DNA from: Muscardinus avellanarius
Taxonomy: Eukaryota > Chordata > Mammalia > Rodentia > Gliridae
Assembly: GCA_963383645.1 (NCBI GenBank)
Contig: OY726572.1
Location: 21,048,792-21,112,791 of the forward strand
Length of the DNA: 64,000 nt
Reading direction: 5' to 3'
Shown here: positions 1-12,400 of the stretch, one piece after another
Position numbering within the stretch: the stretch's first letter is position 1
How the letters are laid out: the number at the start of each line of letters is the position of its first letter
Notes under the pieces: generated by a model
The model's database searches: none
What the model saw: only the letters and a program-made list of their open reading frames with translations
Told to the model about the DNA's origin: nothing
Program-made: the position numbers and the translations under genes

Positions 1-55
1 CATCCCCAGAACCACAAAATAAATAAATACATAAATAAATACATAAATAAATAGA
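1..55 (+). repeat. 3' tail of a SINE cut by the window edge, with an (AAAT)n run
   Basis: The first bases match the conserved 3' end of the B1-dID SINE (a 'catccccagaaccacaaaa' type end). An A-rich (AAAT)n tail follows to about position 52. The body of the element lies outside the window. Confidence 0.75.
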
Positions 56-246
56 TGTCAGTAATTCTGGAGGTCTCCCACTGGCTCTGCTATCAGTAAC
101 ATCTCTAATGTTCGATTTATACTAGTAATAGTTGCTTAATTACATGAAGGCCATTTTTTGTTAAAACTACTTGGGCCCACTCACTCAAATGTCTTCTATT
201 AGCCTTTTAACATCATGCTACTGTGACACTTAAAAAGCCATGAAGT

Positions 247-691
247 GCTAGGCCATGATGGCGCACGCTTGTAATCCCAGCATTCAGGAGGCTGAGACAG
301 GAGGATCACGGTTCGCAGACAGCCTCAGCTACTTAGTGAGGCCCTCAACAACACAGTGAGACCCTGTGAGACACAGTGAGAATAAAAAATTGGGCTGGAG
401 GTGTAGCTCTGAGGTAGAATGTCCCTGGGTTCTATCTTCAGTACCGCAAAAGAAAAAAAAAAGCCATGAAGTGAGCCGGGCATCGTGGTTCACTGTTGCA
501 ATCCCAGTACTTGGTTAGGCTGAGACAGGAGAATCAAAGATTCAAGACCATCCTCAGCTACTTAGTGAGGACTCTGCAACTTAGTGAGACCCTGTTTTAA
601 AATAAAGAATGAAAAATCGGGCTGGGGATGTAGCTTGGAGGTAAAATGCCCTGGGTTCAATCTCCAGTACCACAAAAAAATAAAAATAAAA
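247..691 (+). mobile_element. Two head-to-tail B1-dID SINEs sharing one target site
   Basis: Two nearly complete dimeric SINEs lie in the same orientation, at about 247-461 and 473-691. Each begins with a B1-like 'gtaatcccag' half and ends with an ID-like half and an A tail. The target sequence agccatgaagt occurs three times: before the first element (236-246), between them (462-472) and after the second (692-702). This is the pattern expected if the second SINE inserted into the duplicated target of the first. Confidence 0.85.
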
Positions 692-779
692 AGCCATGAA
701 GTTGGTTATTTGTAGACCCAGATGACTTCATCTTTCTTCATGCCTCAAACTACTACCCTGCTCCCCTTCCTCACACTCT

Positions 780-994
780 GTGGGGGGAGGGCACTGGGGA
801 TTAGAGATTGATCCCAGGGACATTCTACCTCTGAGCTACATCCTCAGCCCTATTTTATTTCTTTATTGTGAAACAGGAACTTGCTAAGTTGCTGAGGGCT
901 TTGCTAGACTACTGAGGCTGGCCTCAAACCTGTGGTCCTCCTGTCTCAGTCTCCCAAATGCTGGAATTACAGGCATGCTCCACCATGCATGGCC
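780..994 (-). mobile_element. B1-dID SINE, antisense
   Basis: The + strand shows the reverse complement of the dimeric SINE: the ID half first (ggcactggggatta, then ctgagctaca), a TTATTT linker, and the B1 half ending in caccatgcatggcc. Several substitutions suggest moderate age. Confidence 0.8.
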
Positions 995-2810
995 CATCTT
1001 CCTTTTTTATCCTATAAATATCGCCAAACCCTATCTTCAGGAAGGTGGATTTGAGCCTTAGTCTCTTAATTCCATGCTTGACCAACTCGCAAATAAACTC
1101 TGTCTTACAGAACACGTTGTTAACGTGACTGGCATACTATAATAGTGTATAAAGCGGTAACAGAACAGCTATGAAAATGGAAGCCACGGAGGTCAAGCCC
1201 TGGGTCCAGGCTTGATACAGCCCAGACATCTGATCCAAGACAGTTCTGATTGTCACTGTCATCCCTGGCCCCCTGCTCCCTTGAGGAATCCATCCCTCCC
1301 CCAACTCCCTCTGCCTCTTACAAGTTCTCACAGGGCTCATGGTTAATGGCATGCTCATCTCTCTTCCATTGAACCCCAAACTTCCTGAGGGCAGCGCCTT
1401 GTCTGGGTGTTCTTTGGGGCCCATAGTTGGCTCTGGGCTTTACACTCAATGGGGTCCATGTGTATTCGCCAACAACTCTTCCTATGTCCCAGGCCCCAGA
1501 CGCTGCTGTTTGGGGCGGGGGGGGGGGGGTTCTTAGGACATTGTGATAAATTAAAATTCATATTATGATGTGGCTATAGGAAAAGACTGTGCTTCTAGTG
1601 ACATCATGTCTGCCGGCGACACCAAGGTTGTTAGTATTGTCTACTCCAGGATGGTGTCCTTGGCCTGCACACATGTGGAGAGAATGGCCCAGGGCCCTGC
1701 TGAGTTGCTGTGGCCTACAGAAACTGCCTTCCCTGGGGAGGAGACTCTCGGCAGGTGTGGGCGGTCACAGCCTGCCCCTTGGGACACAAGCTCTGTTTCA
1801 TTCATCCTTCTGTGCCAGTGCCTCAGCAAATGTTTTTGGATAAATGAATGAATACCTTTGAAAACCAGGGTTGTTGCTGGGGACAAGAAGCTAAAATAAA
1901 TAAATCAATCAATCCAGATCTCCTATCTCCCTGCTGATTGATGAGAGCAGGCTCCATGATGGAAAGTTCTGGAAAGGTCCGTAGGGCCCAGACACACCCC
2001 ACCCTCACTCGGGCCTCTGCGCCATCACACCCGCCATTCCTTCCTGCAAGAAAGCCCTTTGTGTGTCTATCTGGCGACCTCCTTCAGTTTGTGCAGGACT
2101 CCACTCACGACATCTCCATCCAGTCTTCTTCCTGCAGTAGAGGTCTGGGTCCTCCCTTAAGGAGTTTTTCCGAGTCTACACTGGCCATGTGGTCATGTGC
2201 ACAAGCTCAAGGTAGACTTGGGCAAGCAAGAGGAAATGGCAGAGAGGCTCTAGCATTGCAGCAAGGTCCACAGACACCAGGGAAATGTGTGTGCTGGGGC
2301 AAAGCAATCTTCCAAGCAGTTTAGAGTGTAGGGGAAAGAAAGGCGGTAGCTGGTGGCTAAAAATCAGGAGTAGAATTTTTTAGGCAGAAAATACGTAAGG
2401 CCAGCCTTTCTGCCTGAATACCTCTGAACAGCATCTTGAATATATCAGAACGGAGAGTCCGAGTCAGTTCCCCTCCCCCTCCAGCACTCACAAGCAGAAT
2501 CTTAAGCAAATCACCTCTCAATTTAGTTTTAGCTATAAAACAGTCTCCCTGGCAGCTGGAACTAGATTTATTCCTATGCCGCTTGGCTGGAAGATGTGAG
2601 CAACCCTGCGGCTAGGATCCTTAGGGACCTTTCCCGGCCTCTACAGAGTTCCCTGGTGACCCTGGAGAAAAGAGATTCCCACGCTGGACGGTTCCACTTC
2701 GCAGCTAGTCTCTGGCATAGTTTAAGTCAACTTCTCAAAATGATTTACAGGACGCTCTAATAACCACGATGATGTATCATCCCATCATCCCCTGTTACAA
2801 ATAAGGAGGC
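995..2810. other. Intergenic DNA upstream of SLC35F6, no gene recognised
   Basis: No open frame here resembles a known protein and no splice-flanked conserved exon was seen. A short stretch near 1820-1855 with an ATGAATGAAT motif resembles the 3' end of an old L2-type repeat. A run of G at about 1517-1529 is the only simple repeat. In human, KCNK3 lies further upstream of SLC35F6; none of its exons is visible. Confidence 0.5.
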
Positions 2811-3013
2811 CAAACCGGGCGTGGTGGCGCATGCTTGTAACCCCAGCAGTTTGGGAGGCAGAGACAGGAGGATTGCAGGTTGGTGGCCGGCCTCAGCAAT
2901 TTAGGACCTCCGCAACTTAATGAAAGCCTGTTTCGAAATAAAATAGGGCTGGGGGTATAGCTCGTAGGTAGAATGTCCCGGGGTTCAATCCCCAGCACCA
3001 AAAACACAAAAAG
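2811..3013 (+). mobile_element. B1-dID SINE
   Basis: This is a full dimeric SINE starting at ccgggcgtggtggcgcatgc and ending with ccccagcaccaaaaac. It lies immediately upstream of an ID monomer, about 300 bp before the SLC35F6 start codon. Confidence 0.85.
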
Positions 3014-3016
3014 AGG

Positions 3017-3118
3017 CCAGGCGCGTGGGGTGTAGCTCGGCCCTACAGCGTTTGCCTAGCATGTGTGAGAGACCCTGGGTTCCATCCTCAGCTCTGAAAA
3101 AAAAAAAAAAAAAAAAAG
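3017..3118 (+). mobile_element. ID SINE monomer
   Basis: A single tRNA-derived ID element: A-box-like ggtgtagctcgg, then gcctagcatgtgtgag, and a B-box region ending ccctgggttccatcctcag. An A-run of about 20 bases follows. It ends at the edge of the SLC35F6 CpG island. Confidence 0.85.
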
Positions 3119-3119
3119 A

Positions 3120-3344
3120 AGGGCGGGAGCCCTGGGCTCGGCCTTGCCAGTCACCCTGGGTACAAGCGAGCCGCAGCTGACCTGCAGCGCGCCCTGCTCC
3201 GCGCTCCCGGGGGCGGGGCGATCGGGCGCGGGGCGGGGCCTGGCGGGTCACGTGAGGCTTAGCCCGGAAGCGCTCGAGAGCGAGACCCCCCCCAGGTGAC
3301 CCGGTGGAAGCTGCTGGTTCGGGTGGGTCCCGGCATCTGCCACC
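3120..3344 (+). promoter_or_regulatory. SLC35F6: SLC35F6 CpG-island promoter and 5' UTR
   Basis: This GC-rich stretch directly precedes the SLC35F6 start codon. It contains repeated GC boxes (ggggcggggc at about 3210 and 3230) and no TATA box, as is usual for a broadly expressed gene. An E-box GTCACGTGAG at 3247-3256 matches nine of ten positions of the CLEAR consensus bound by TFEB/TFE3. The island continues into exon 1 and the start of intron 1. The transcription start cannot be fixed from sequence and is probably between 3240 and 3300. Confidence 0.7.
3247..3256. promoter_or_regulatory. CLEAR-like E-box (GTCACGTGAG)
   Basis: The palindromic core CACGTG has the GT and AG flanks preferred by TFEB-family factors. 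It sits about 90 bp upstream of the SLC35F6 start codon inside the CpG island. Lysosomal genes commonly carry this element near their start site, and SLC35F6 encodes a lysosomal membrane protein. USF or MYC/MAX could also bind the same core. Confidence 0.55.
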
Positions 3345-3421
3345 ATGGCCTGGACCAAGTACCAGCTGTTCCTGGCCGGGCTCATGCTCGTCACCGGCTC
3401 CATCAACACGCTCTCGGCAAA
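3345..3421 (+). CDS. SLC35F6: SLC35F6 coding exon 1
   Basis: Encodes residues 1-26, the first predicted membrane helix (LFLAGLMLVTGSINTLSAK). The ATG lies in caccatgg. The exon ends after two bases of a Lys codon at a consensus gtgagt donor. Confidence 0.95.
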
Positions 3422-6400
3422 GTGAGTCTGGGCCCGGCGCGGTGTGGCCCTGCTGGGCCTGCGGGCCCCGCGCCCTCCCAGCCCTTCCCGGCCGGCTCTG
3501 CCTTCTGCCTTCACCCGCGCTCCCAGCGGCTCCGGTCGGTTCACCCTGTTTATGGGCCGCCCACAGCGGGCGACGCCCAGGGAAATGCGGGGACCCGAGC
3601 CTCGGCTGTGATTCGGAGTCACTTTTCGTTCTCGTGCCTCAGTTTCCTTATCTCTGAACCGAAGGGTTGGACCAGCTCCTCCCCGCGGCCTTCCAGTGCC
3701 GCGGTTGGAGCCCGAGTCCCGCCCTTCAGGAGCGGGGGTCAGCGGAGGAGGCCCCAGGACTTGGGCATCTGAGCGGCCCTCGCTGCCGACCAGTGAGCAT
3801 CAGGGGTGGAGCAGCGGAGACAGGGTGCCCGGGGCCGCTCGTGGAGGAGGGGTTACAGCTGCACTTTGAGGCTCAGATGGGGTCCAGTATGTGACGGACC
3901 CTCGGGGGCCAGGAACAGGACAGATCAGTGGTTGGTAACCAGCACCAAATGCTCAGGCAGGATTTCACCCCAGAATCAGAATCATAAGCTGATATGATTG
4001 GGGGGGAAAAAAAGAATTGATCAATCTGGCGGCCTCCTTGTGCCATTTGGGACAGAGAAAAGACTCTATGGCTGCTCTTAGAGTGAGGTGGGACGGGAAG
4101 GGGCAGATGCAGAGGGTGCAGAATGAAGCCACAGGTTAACTGCAGGACCAAGCGTCCACGCAGGAAGGGCAGTTCAGCTCTGGTGCATGGAGTGAGACAG
4201 CTAGAACAGTCCCTAGGACTGAGGACCCAGGCTTAGGGACTCAGTCATCGGCAGGGGGTCAGTGATGAGGCGGGGGTCGGTCATAGCCTCCTCTCTGTTG
4301 TGGGCAGGAGGGCCATTCCTTTTAGCAGTCCTTTGCTGCTTGCTCTGTCTACACCATTGCACAGGGTCTTCCTTCTGTTCACCATCTAAAAGCCACACTG
4401 CCCTGAGCTTGCCTTTGTCTCCTGATTCCAAGATGCACACAGTGGCCCTCCCAGCCAGGCCTTTCTTCCACCTGGACCTTGCCAGGCCCCAGAGCCAGGG
4501 GACTCAATAAGGTGACTCCCCGTGGAGTCTCTGCCACCCTCTGGGCTGTGCTTTCGATCATCTAGGTTTCTGTGGGGCTCCGCACTTTGAGAAAGTAGAC
4601 TGTGAGCTTTCTGAGGGCTGTATCTATTTCTTAATATTTTTTTTTTTTGTTTTTTTGCAATACTGGAGATGGAGATCAAACCCAGGGCCTCGTGCATGTA
4701 AGGCAAACATTCCACTACTGAGCTACAGACCCAGCCCTCTTATTCATTCGTGATGCGTTAATATCTAGCGCACTCCACCAGTAATGTGAGGTGCTTCAAA
4801 AGAAGCCTCAAAGCTGGGCATGGTGGCACACACCTGTGATCCCATACTTGGGAGGCTGAGACAGGAGGATCACAGGTTCAAAGCCAGCATCAGCAACTTA
4901 GTAAGGTTCTCAACAACTTAGTGAGACCCTGTTTCCAAATAAAAAATAGAGAGGGCTGGAGTGGGAGCCTGGAGAGCAGTGTTCACGTCCTCAGTCTAGT
5001 GTAAGGTACCCGCAGTGTGGGAGGGAAGAAGGCAGAAGTGACCAAGAAAAGGCCCCTGCCTTTGAGATGCTGATGTCTGACTGAGATGGAGGAGACGGTT
5101 ATACGCACAGGCAGTCACAGTGCCCCTTCCCTGACGCAGGGGAGGTGTGCGGAGCTCTGGGTGGGGCCCACCTGTCTCTGACTCACCTCTGACCAGCTGT
5201 GACTCCTGGTGAACTGCTGGCCTCCTGGACCCCGCAGCTGCTTGGAGGCCACACCTTGTGTTGAAAGGAACATAGCTACAAATGGTCCCAACCTGGGCTC
5301 CCCTCTCAGTCAGGACCTGAACGCAGAACAAGTCTCCCATCCAGCTGTTGCTCCAGCCAAAGCCTCGCTCACGTGCTCAGAGAATGGCTATCAGTCTACT
5401 AGGACTGCTGTCCCCAAAGAGAATCTAAGTGACCATTGTACTAACTCAGCTCCTTCCCTAAACAGCTCCAAACCGGTCAGGTAGGAAGCCAGGGGATCTT
5501 CAGGAGGTGTCACCCTTGGAAACTGCCTGAGAGCAGGAAAGAGGCTCCCGGGCGAGAGACCTAACCTTTGGTCCTTCCCTGCTCTGTAACCTGGTGCGGG
5601 GCCTCTCAGGGCTCTACCCTGAGGCGGGCCCTAGAGTTGGACCATAATTAATATTGTGAGAAGGATACTCTTACAAAGAGTGAGGGGGAGCAGCCTGCAC
5701 ACCCTGGTATGAATTCAAAATCACATTTTAACCTGTAGTTTTCATCAGCTATGGACGGACAAGCATGAGGCCACATTAGTGTAGCCAGCCAGGACAGAGC
5801 GGGAGGCCTACCAAGTGCCAGGCCCCGCTCTGGGTACCTTTCACGTGAACCCAGGGATTCTCATAACCACCCAGTGCAGTAGATAAACTCATCATCCCTG
5901 GATAAGGAAACAGGTGCGGGAAGTTCAACCCACCTCCCGGTGGCAGAGTTTTTATATGAGTCAAAATGATCTGGCTCTAGAATCTGTTCTCTTAACCACC
6001 AACGGAGGCTGAGGCTGAGGACTTCTCCAGTCATTTTGGGGGTGTTTGATATTCTTAGAAACAGAAAACACCCAGTCTAATTCCCACAATTTATAAGGAA
6101 GGCTGCAAGAGAAGTTTCCTTTTGTGACTTGGCTAGTTGGTGTCAGAATGGGGTCTAGCACCCAGGCCTTAGGACTTTAATCCTGTCTGGTTACTTAGGA
6201 CCATAGCACCCAAAGTCCCACCTCCTAGGCTTTCCTCTCTTATCTCCCCAGACAAGGATATGAGCCTGTGTCCAGGGAAGGTGTGATCTTGTGAGTGGCA
6301 TCTCTCCCAGCCCTCAGGAGCCCTCCCCCTGGGACTGGGCAGCAGGCCTCTGCCTGGACCAGGGAATCCTGTGCCATCCTGCTCGTCACTCAAGGCATGG

Positions 6401-9400
6401 ATCAAGGGCCTCTGGCAGCTCTTGCAATGCCCTGGCTTTTAAAAGGAGCATGGCGCTTCCTCCCCAGGTTCTGAGTACTGCACATGCTGCCTGCCATGCT
6501 GTGACCACAGGCCAGCTCTCCTGCCCGCTCAGCAGGTTTGGGGAGCTGCAGCGCTGTCACATGCCTGGGAGGAAAGGCCAGCAGGCAGGCTGGCCCTTGG
6601 GCCCCTCCCTGTTCTTGGCCAAGGGCCCCTCTTGGGAAGTGGCTGCTTCTCTTTTCCACGGCTATTTTCGCATCCCTGACCAGCACCTTCTGATCATCTC
6701 CTTGTGTCCATGGCAGGGTGGTGCCCATTTCAGAGCCCTGTCCTCCTCAGTCCTGCTTGGATTCTGCGTCTGAAGAGCCAGGGTCTTATTAAGCTTATTA
6801 AGCAAGGCATCGCTTCCTCCTCAGCTGCTGGAGGGCCCACCAGCCAGGGAGGACATATGGTCTGACTTCCCTTTGTCGCTGCTTCAGGGCCCTTTCCTGG
6901 GACGCTCAGATCTGCTTAGAGACATTCATTGCCCTTTCCATGGCGGCTCCAACATTTTCTCTTGGCCCCTGGACCCCTTGAACTGGCTTGGGATAGTTGC
7001 TTCAAGGGATTGCAGGGCCACTGGAGGAAGCCTTCAGCCAGGAGAGTGTAGAGCAGAGTGGGAAGAGCATGAGGCTCCTCGTGACTCATGAGGAGATGAG
7101 TCGCTGGGTCTCTCTGAGCCTGTCTCTCCATCTGTAAAATGGTCATGATAATCCTTGCCCTTCCTTCCCAGACACTGTAGAAGGTGCTGAGGAAGGTTGG
7201 TCCAGAGATGAGAGGGCGCATCCCCATTTGTCCTCTTCAAGCCCGGACCTCCAGCTGAGACACGCAGAGCTTGGAAACTCTGGTTCTTCTGTAGACCCTT
7301 CTTCTTTAGATCCTTTGGCAAGAGAAAGAAGCTGACTCGCTGGGCTTGGCAGGCTGGGGGGTGCGGGAGGAAATGGCAGCGATTCTGCGGGAATGGACAC
7401 ACAGCCAGTCAGCCTGGGACGGCCACAGAAGCCACTTCCTTAGGTCCGCCTGTCACCCGGCTGAGCCATGTGTGTGGGCAGAGCCTGCCGGCCACGAGTC
7501 ACCACCAGCAAAGATTGCCTGCTCGCTAGCCTGCCTGTCATGTGCCAGGGAAGCCTCAAAGGAGCCCGACTCTGCTAGCAGAATAGTGTCTACAGAGAGT
7601 GGAAGCCCACCCACCCGCGGGCCCCTCTCCGCACCCGCCAGAGGAGCAGGAAGAACCAGGAGTGAGAAGGTCATGGAAGAGCTTCAGTTTGGAGCCAGGG
7701 CATAGAGCGGGACGTGGTCATCTCCGGGCCCCAGCCTTGCTCGGCAGGGACAAGCCCCGTGTCCCTCAAGCCCTCACTGACCCTACGTTCCCCATCTCTC
7801 ATAAGGAGTTTCGTGAGATGATGGCTGTTTCTTCTGTTTCTGCATTTTGTGGCTGTGTAACACTGCAGGGCCAGTGGCCGGGGCCCTCCACTGCCTCTGC
7901 CTCAGCCAGCGGGGCAGGATGCACGTCCAGATGCTTTCGGGCTGGGCAGAGCTGGAGCCCACTGACCCCAGCACGGGGGTGGGGGTCAGCTCAGCTTGTG
8001 GAGGGGAAACAGGGAAGGGTAGACCTTGGCCGACAGCACCCGCGGGGGGCAGTGTTGCAGAGCTGATGCTGTGTGGTGCCGTTGACAGTTGGTCAGCGTT
8101 GGCTGATTATCCCTGTGACTCATCCTCAGTGGGTCAAAACAGCTTTCTGCGTCTCTGCTGCCCCCAAATCTGCAGGTGGTTATCTGTGTGAGTCACACCG
8201 TTCTCTGCACCCTGAGCCTTGGAGTCCCCTCTGTAAGTGCAGATCCTGTGAGGCTTAGCCAGGACAGCCCCCCAGGAGATGTTCAGCACAGACTTGAACT
8301 GAAGGAGCTCAGTGAGTTACCCATGGGGGGTGGGGGGGCACGTGCTTGTGAAGCTCCGACAAGCAGCAGCGTGTTCCCCTGCCTCAGGGGGCATGGCTGT
8401 CATGCCCAGACACACTGAGGTTAGATTTTGTCTTTCGGCTGTGAGACCTGGGGTGGTCCTGAGCCTGCACAACGAAAGCCTGACTCACACCCCAGTGTGC
8501 CTGCAGGCCTGAGCCTCTGTCCTCAAGAGGCAGACTGAGCGGCAGCCTGTGTGGCAGACACCTGACCCTCGGGCTGCTGGGCTCTTAGATACAAAGTGAT
8601 TCCATTTCCCCAGTGGGAAGCCCGCCAGCCCGGCCTGTCCAGGCAGACCCAGCCTTGGAGGAAGTCCAGACGGCCACCCTTGGGGAGGAACTGGGAGTTG
8701 AGCCCAGCCTTGCATCTACGCCTATAAATGCCCCCTCCAGGGGGAGGACCAGGCCCAGACAGGTTCCCCCTCTGGCCTAGCCTGTTCTACTCAGACCTGG
8801 TGGGATGAAGGCCACAGGGAGACATGGCCTCTGGGCTGCAGTACCTGGCCTGCTTGCTGGGTGGGGTCTGGAAGTGTCATTCATTCAACAATAAATACAG
8901 AGCTTCTGCTTCTGCTTTTGGTGCTGGGTATTGAGCCCAGAGGCAGTCTACCTCCAAGCCCCACACCCAGCCCTATTTTATTTTTTATTTTGAAGCAGAG
9001 CCTCACTAAGTTGCTGAGGCTGGCCTTGAACCTGTGCTCCTCCTGTCTCAGCCTCCCAAGTACTAGAATTACAGTTCTACACCACCACACCTGGCAAAAT
9101 GTTGAGCTTCTGCATAGCAGGGTTTCAGGAGCAGAGAGATGAGAATTGTGGAAGAACTGGATGCTCCGACAACACTGAACATGGAAACAGCGTTCAGCAG
9201 AAGTGTGTTGTGTGTCAGTGTGTCGTGTGTCATCGTTACTGTAAGCTCCATGGGCAGTAGTAGCCCAGCTGAGTTCCAGGCAGTAGCACCCCTGGGGGAA
9301 CGTCTTTGGCTGTAGCACCAGAATGAGAAAGTGGCTTCCGCACCTGCCACACCTACTTCAAAAAAGCGCTTGCCCTCGGTTTCTGGTTGGCCTTCGTGGA

Positions 9401-12400
9401 CTTGGGGCACTTCTCTTGCCCCCTGGAGGATCCCTGGCAGTTCCTGTCTCTCACCTATACTCTGGCTCAGTCTGCGCTTGGTAGACATGCTCCTTCACTC
9501 TCCCTTGCTTTTCCTCCCTTCCTCTCAGTGGCCTCCCCAGCGCCTCCCAGGGGGCTCTGCTGCAGCAGGCCTGGGAATGAAGCCAGCCTGCAGGTGTCAG
9601 TTATGCAATGGTCTTGGCCCCGCCCACATACCATGTCCTGTCCTACCCTGCCCAGGGACCCAAGTAACAGAACTAACAGCAAATCGGGCAGAATTGAGGC
9701 CCCAGGGGCGGGGGCTTCTGTTCTGTAGTTTTCATCCCATTGGTAAAGTCTAGTTATAGCCTGGTTCCTGGCCTGGCAGGTCTCCGGGCTTCTCTCTGGC
9801 TTTAACCGGTCATGTCAGAACTCCCCCCTCCCTTCAGCTCTCCTTTGACCTCCCTCACACCCCATTCCCGAGAACCTCAACCCTCCTGACCACCGTCTTT
9901 CGCCACCCCTCTGGGCTCAGGTGGGTTCTCCCACTGGGTGAGGTTTCTTGTCACCCTGTTGCTTTCCCCAGCCCTGAGATGTGTTTGGGTCTCTGCGTCA
10001 GTGTGGCCCCTCCCGCAAAGGTCTGTGCTTTCCTCATGGTTTCCCCATGGTTCCCTGACCGGGAGTTCCTCCACCACCACCTAGCCGGCCCTCCCCACTG
10101 CCAGGGTCCAGGCATCGCGCCCTCGCCCGCGGCCGGGGGGAGGAGTTCCCTGCTTCCCTATGCAAACTCGGGCACAGAAGCCAGGGCCGCTGGGCAGGGT
10201 CTTTGTCAAAACCAGACCCTAACTGCTTGGCACAACCAGTAGCCAGTGCCCTGTGGCACTTTGGGGGCGGTACAGGAAGCAAAAAGCTGCCCTGCCCTAC
10301 GGGAGCTCAGGCCTATTACAGGTAGGCCAGGAGCCTGGGACAGTGCACTGTGGTGTGGCTGCTCTGGAAGGGCATTTCAAGGAAAGATAAGAAGGCAGAA
10401 GCCTTGCACTTAAGAGATATCTGCTGTCTGCGCGTGGGTGCCTGGGGGCGGGCCATGGCTCACAGGGAGCGGCTACGGTCTGCGCTGACCCACAGACCGC
10501 AGGCACTGTGACTGATGCAATCAGCTGGGTCAACTGACCCGGGATGTCCACCATGACGGAGGGGCCGCCGCCCGCCAGTCTCTGTCCAGGCCAAATCACA
10601 TGCTTGGCTCTTGGCCTGTGCTTCCAGAAGTCGGCAGGCGGCGGAGCGAGAGGTCAGGAAGGGCTAGATGTTTAGCCAGCAGCAAAAGGTCAGGAAGAGC
10701 TAGACTGGTTAGCCAGGCGATGAGATGATCCCCGTTGGAAGATCTTCGAACGGCTGCAAGACTTTCAAGAGTAGACTAGACCAGGACATGACAGCCCAGC
10801 AAAACATGAAATTCGAGAGAGGGAGCTCTTGCTCGCAGATGGAAGATAAATCAGAATGGCCGTGTCTGAAGCACTGAGTTGTTAGGATTCTGGGCTCGGT
10901 GGGGAAGCGTGTCGTAATCCATCCTTGTGTTCCCCTTGATGCTCACCCGGACATCAGTTGAGGACGGCACTGCATTTGCCACCTGCTTTAGGGTCGGCAT
11001 TAGAGAACCTTCCGGGCCACTCAGGCTCTAGGGAGACGATTGGGTGAGCCAAATGTAGTGGTACACGTCTGTAATCCCAGCTACTCAGGAAGCTGAGGCA
11101 GGAGGATCTCAAGTTCAAGGCCAGCCTGGGCACCTTAGGGGGAGACATGGCTCAAAAAGGGTTGGGGCTGGGCACGGTCGCACATGCTTCAGTACTTGGG
11201 AGGCTGAGACAGGAGGATCGCAGGTTCACAGCCAGCCTCAGCTACAGAGTGAGACCCTGTTTCAAAATGCAAAATAAAAAATAGGGCTGGGGATATGCCC
11301 CTGGGTTTGATCTCCAATACCTCAGAAAAAAGTTTGGGGAATATAACTCAGTGGTAGAGCGCCCTTAAGTTCAATGCGCAGTTCAGAAAAAGACAAGAAG
11401 GAAAAAAAGAGGGACAGTCAGGTGGACATCTTCCAGGAGGACGCCAAGGACCCTCTAGAGGGCCCTTGACATTTTTTGTTCCATGAGTGCCCTTGGATAG
11501 CCTCACATAGCTTATGGACCTCAGTAATGTTTTGAAACATCCAAATAAGAGACCAAGGCTTACAAAAGGAGCCAATTAAATTGAAATAAAGTTACCAAAC
11601 CCTTAAAAGAAAATTGATGATGTAGTATTACATACACATACACGTTAAATTTCAATTTAGGGGTCTACTTACTATAGTTTCAATGCATAATGAGTATAAG
11701 TGATACTTCATCATGTATGCAATGACTCTAATGTGATCATGGGAATGACTGATTTCTGTGAGTTACTAAGGCTCAGTACGGCAATCCCGTGTTCCTAACT
11801 TGAGGAAACGCCGAGTTCAAACCTTTTGCTGTAGAGACTGGCCCCTTTAAGAGGGAACCATGGCTGGAGCCCAGTCCTTAAATCTGGACCTCTTGGCACC
11901 CCGCCTGCTGTCAGGGTCTCACCGCCTCTGTCTCTCTGCTGCAGGTGGGCCGACAACCTCAAGGCGGAGGGCTGCGGAGGGAGCGAGGAGCACAGCTTCC
12001 AGCATCCCTTCCTCCAGGTACTGCCCTGGCTCAGGCTGTGTCCTGGCCTAGGGACAGAGCTCCCCTGCTCCCTAAAGAGCCACCCACCTCTCTTGCTCCT
12101 CTCCAGGGACAGGGCTGGGTCTGAGGGGCCCCTGGAAGAGCGCAGAGGGCACGGTCCTCTGGGAGGCCTCCATGAGTCCTGGCAAATGGTCAGTTGGGAC
12201 ACATGGGAAGCATCAGCTCCAGTGGCAAACGCCTGCTCTGCCCACCAGGAGCCCAGGCCCCACCGGGGCAGGGTGAACCCCACCATGAAAGACACCCAGC
12301 TGTCAGAAGCTTGCTTGGTGGCCCTTCCTGAGACTCTGAACCTCCCCGGGCCTCAGTTTCTTCCTCTGGGACTGGACGAGGCAGTGGCCTGGGCCGGTGG

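Larger units (their letters stand above)
3422..11944 (+). other. SLC35F6: SLC35F6 intron 1
   Basis: An 8.5-kb intron between a gtgagt donor and a tgcag acceptor. It begins inside the CpG island and is mostly single-copy DNA. Repeats noted are an antisense ID element at about 4638-4739, SINEs at 4813-4960, 8916-9095 and 11044-11400, and old MIR-like pieces near 3625-3685, 5840-5960 and 7070-7150. No conserved alternative exon is recognisable. Several long open frames (for example 6291-6773 and 7599-8066) reflect GC-rich composition only. Confidence 0.8.

Noticed and set aside
6291..6773. 160-codon open frame in SLC35F6 intron 1 (and 7599-8066, 155 codons)
   Set aside because: GC-rich intronic sequence with overlapping frames on both strands and no recognisable domain.
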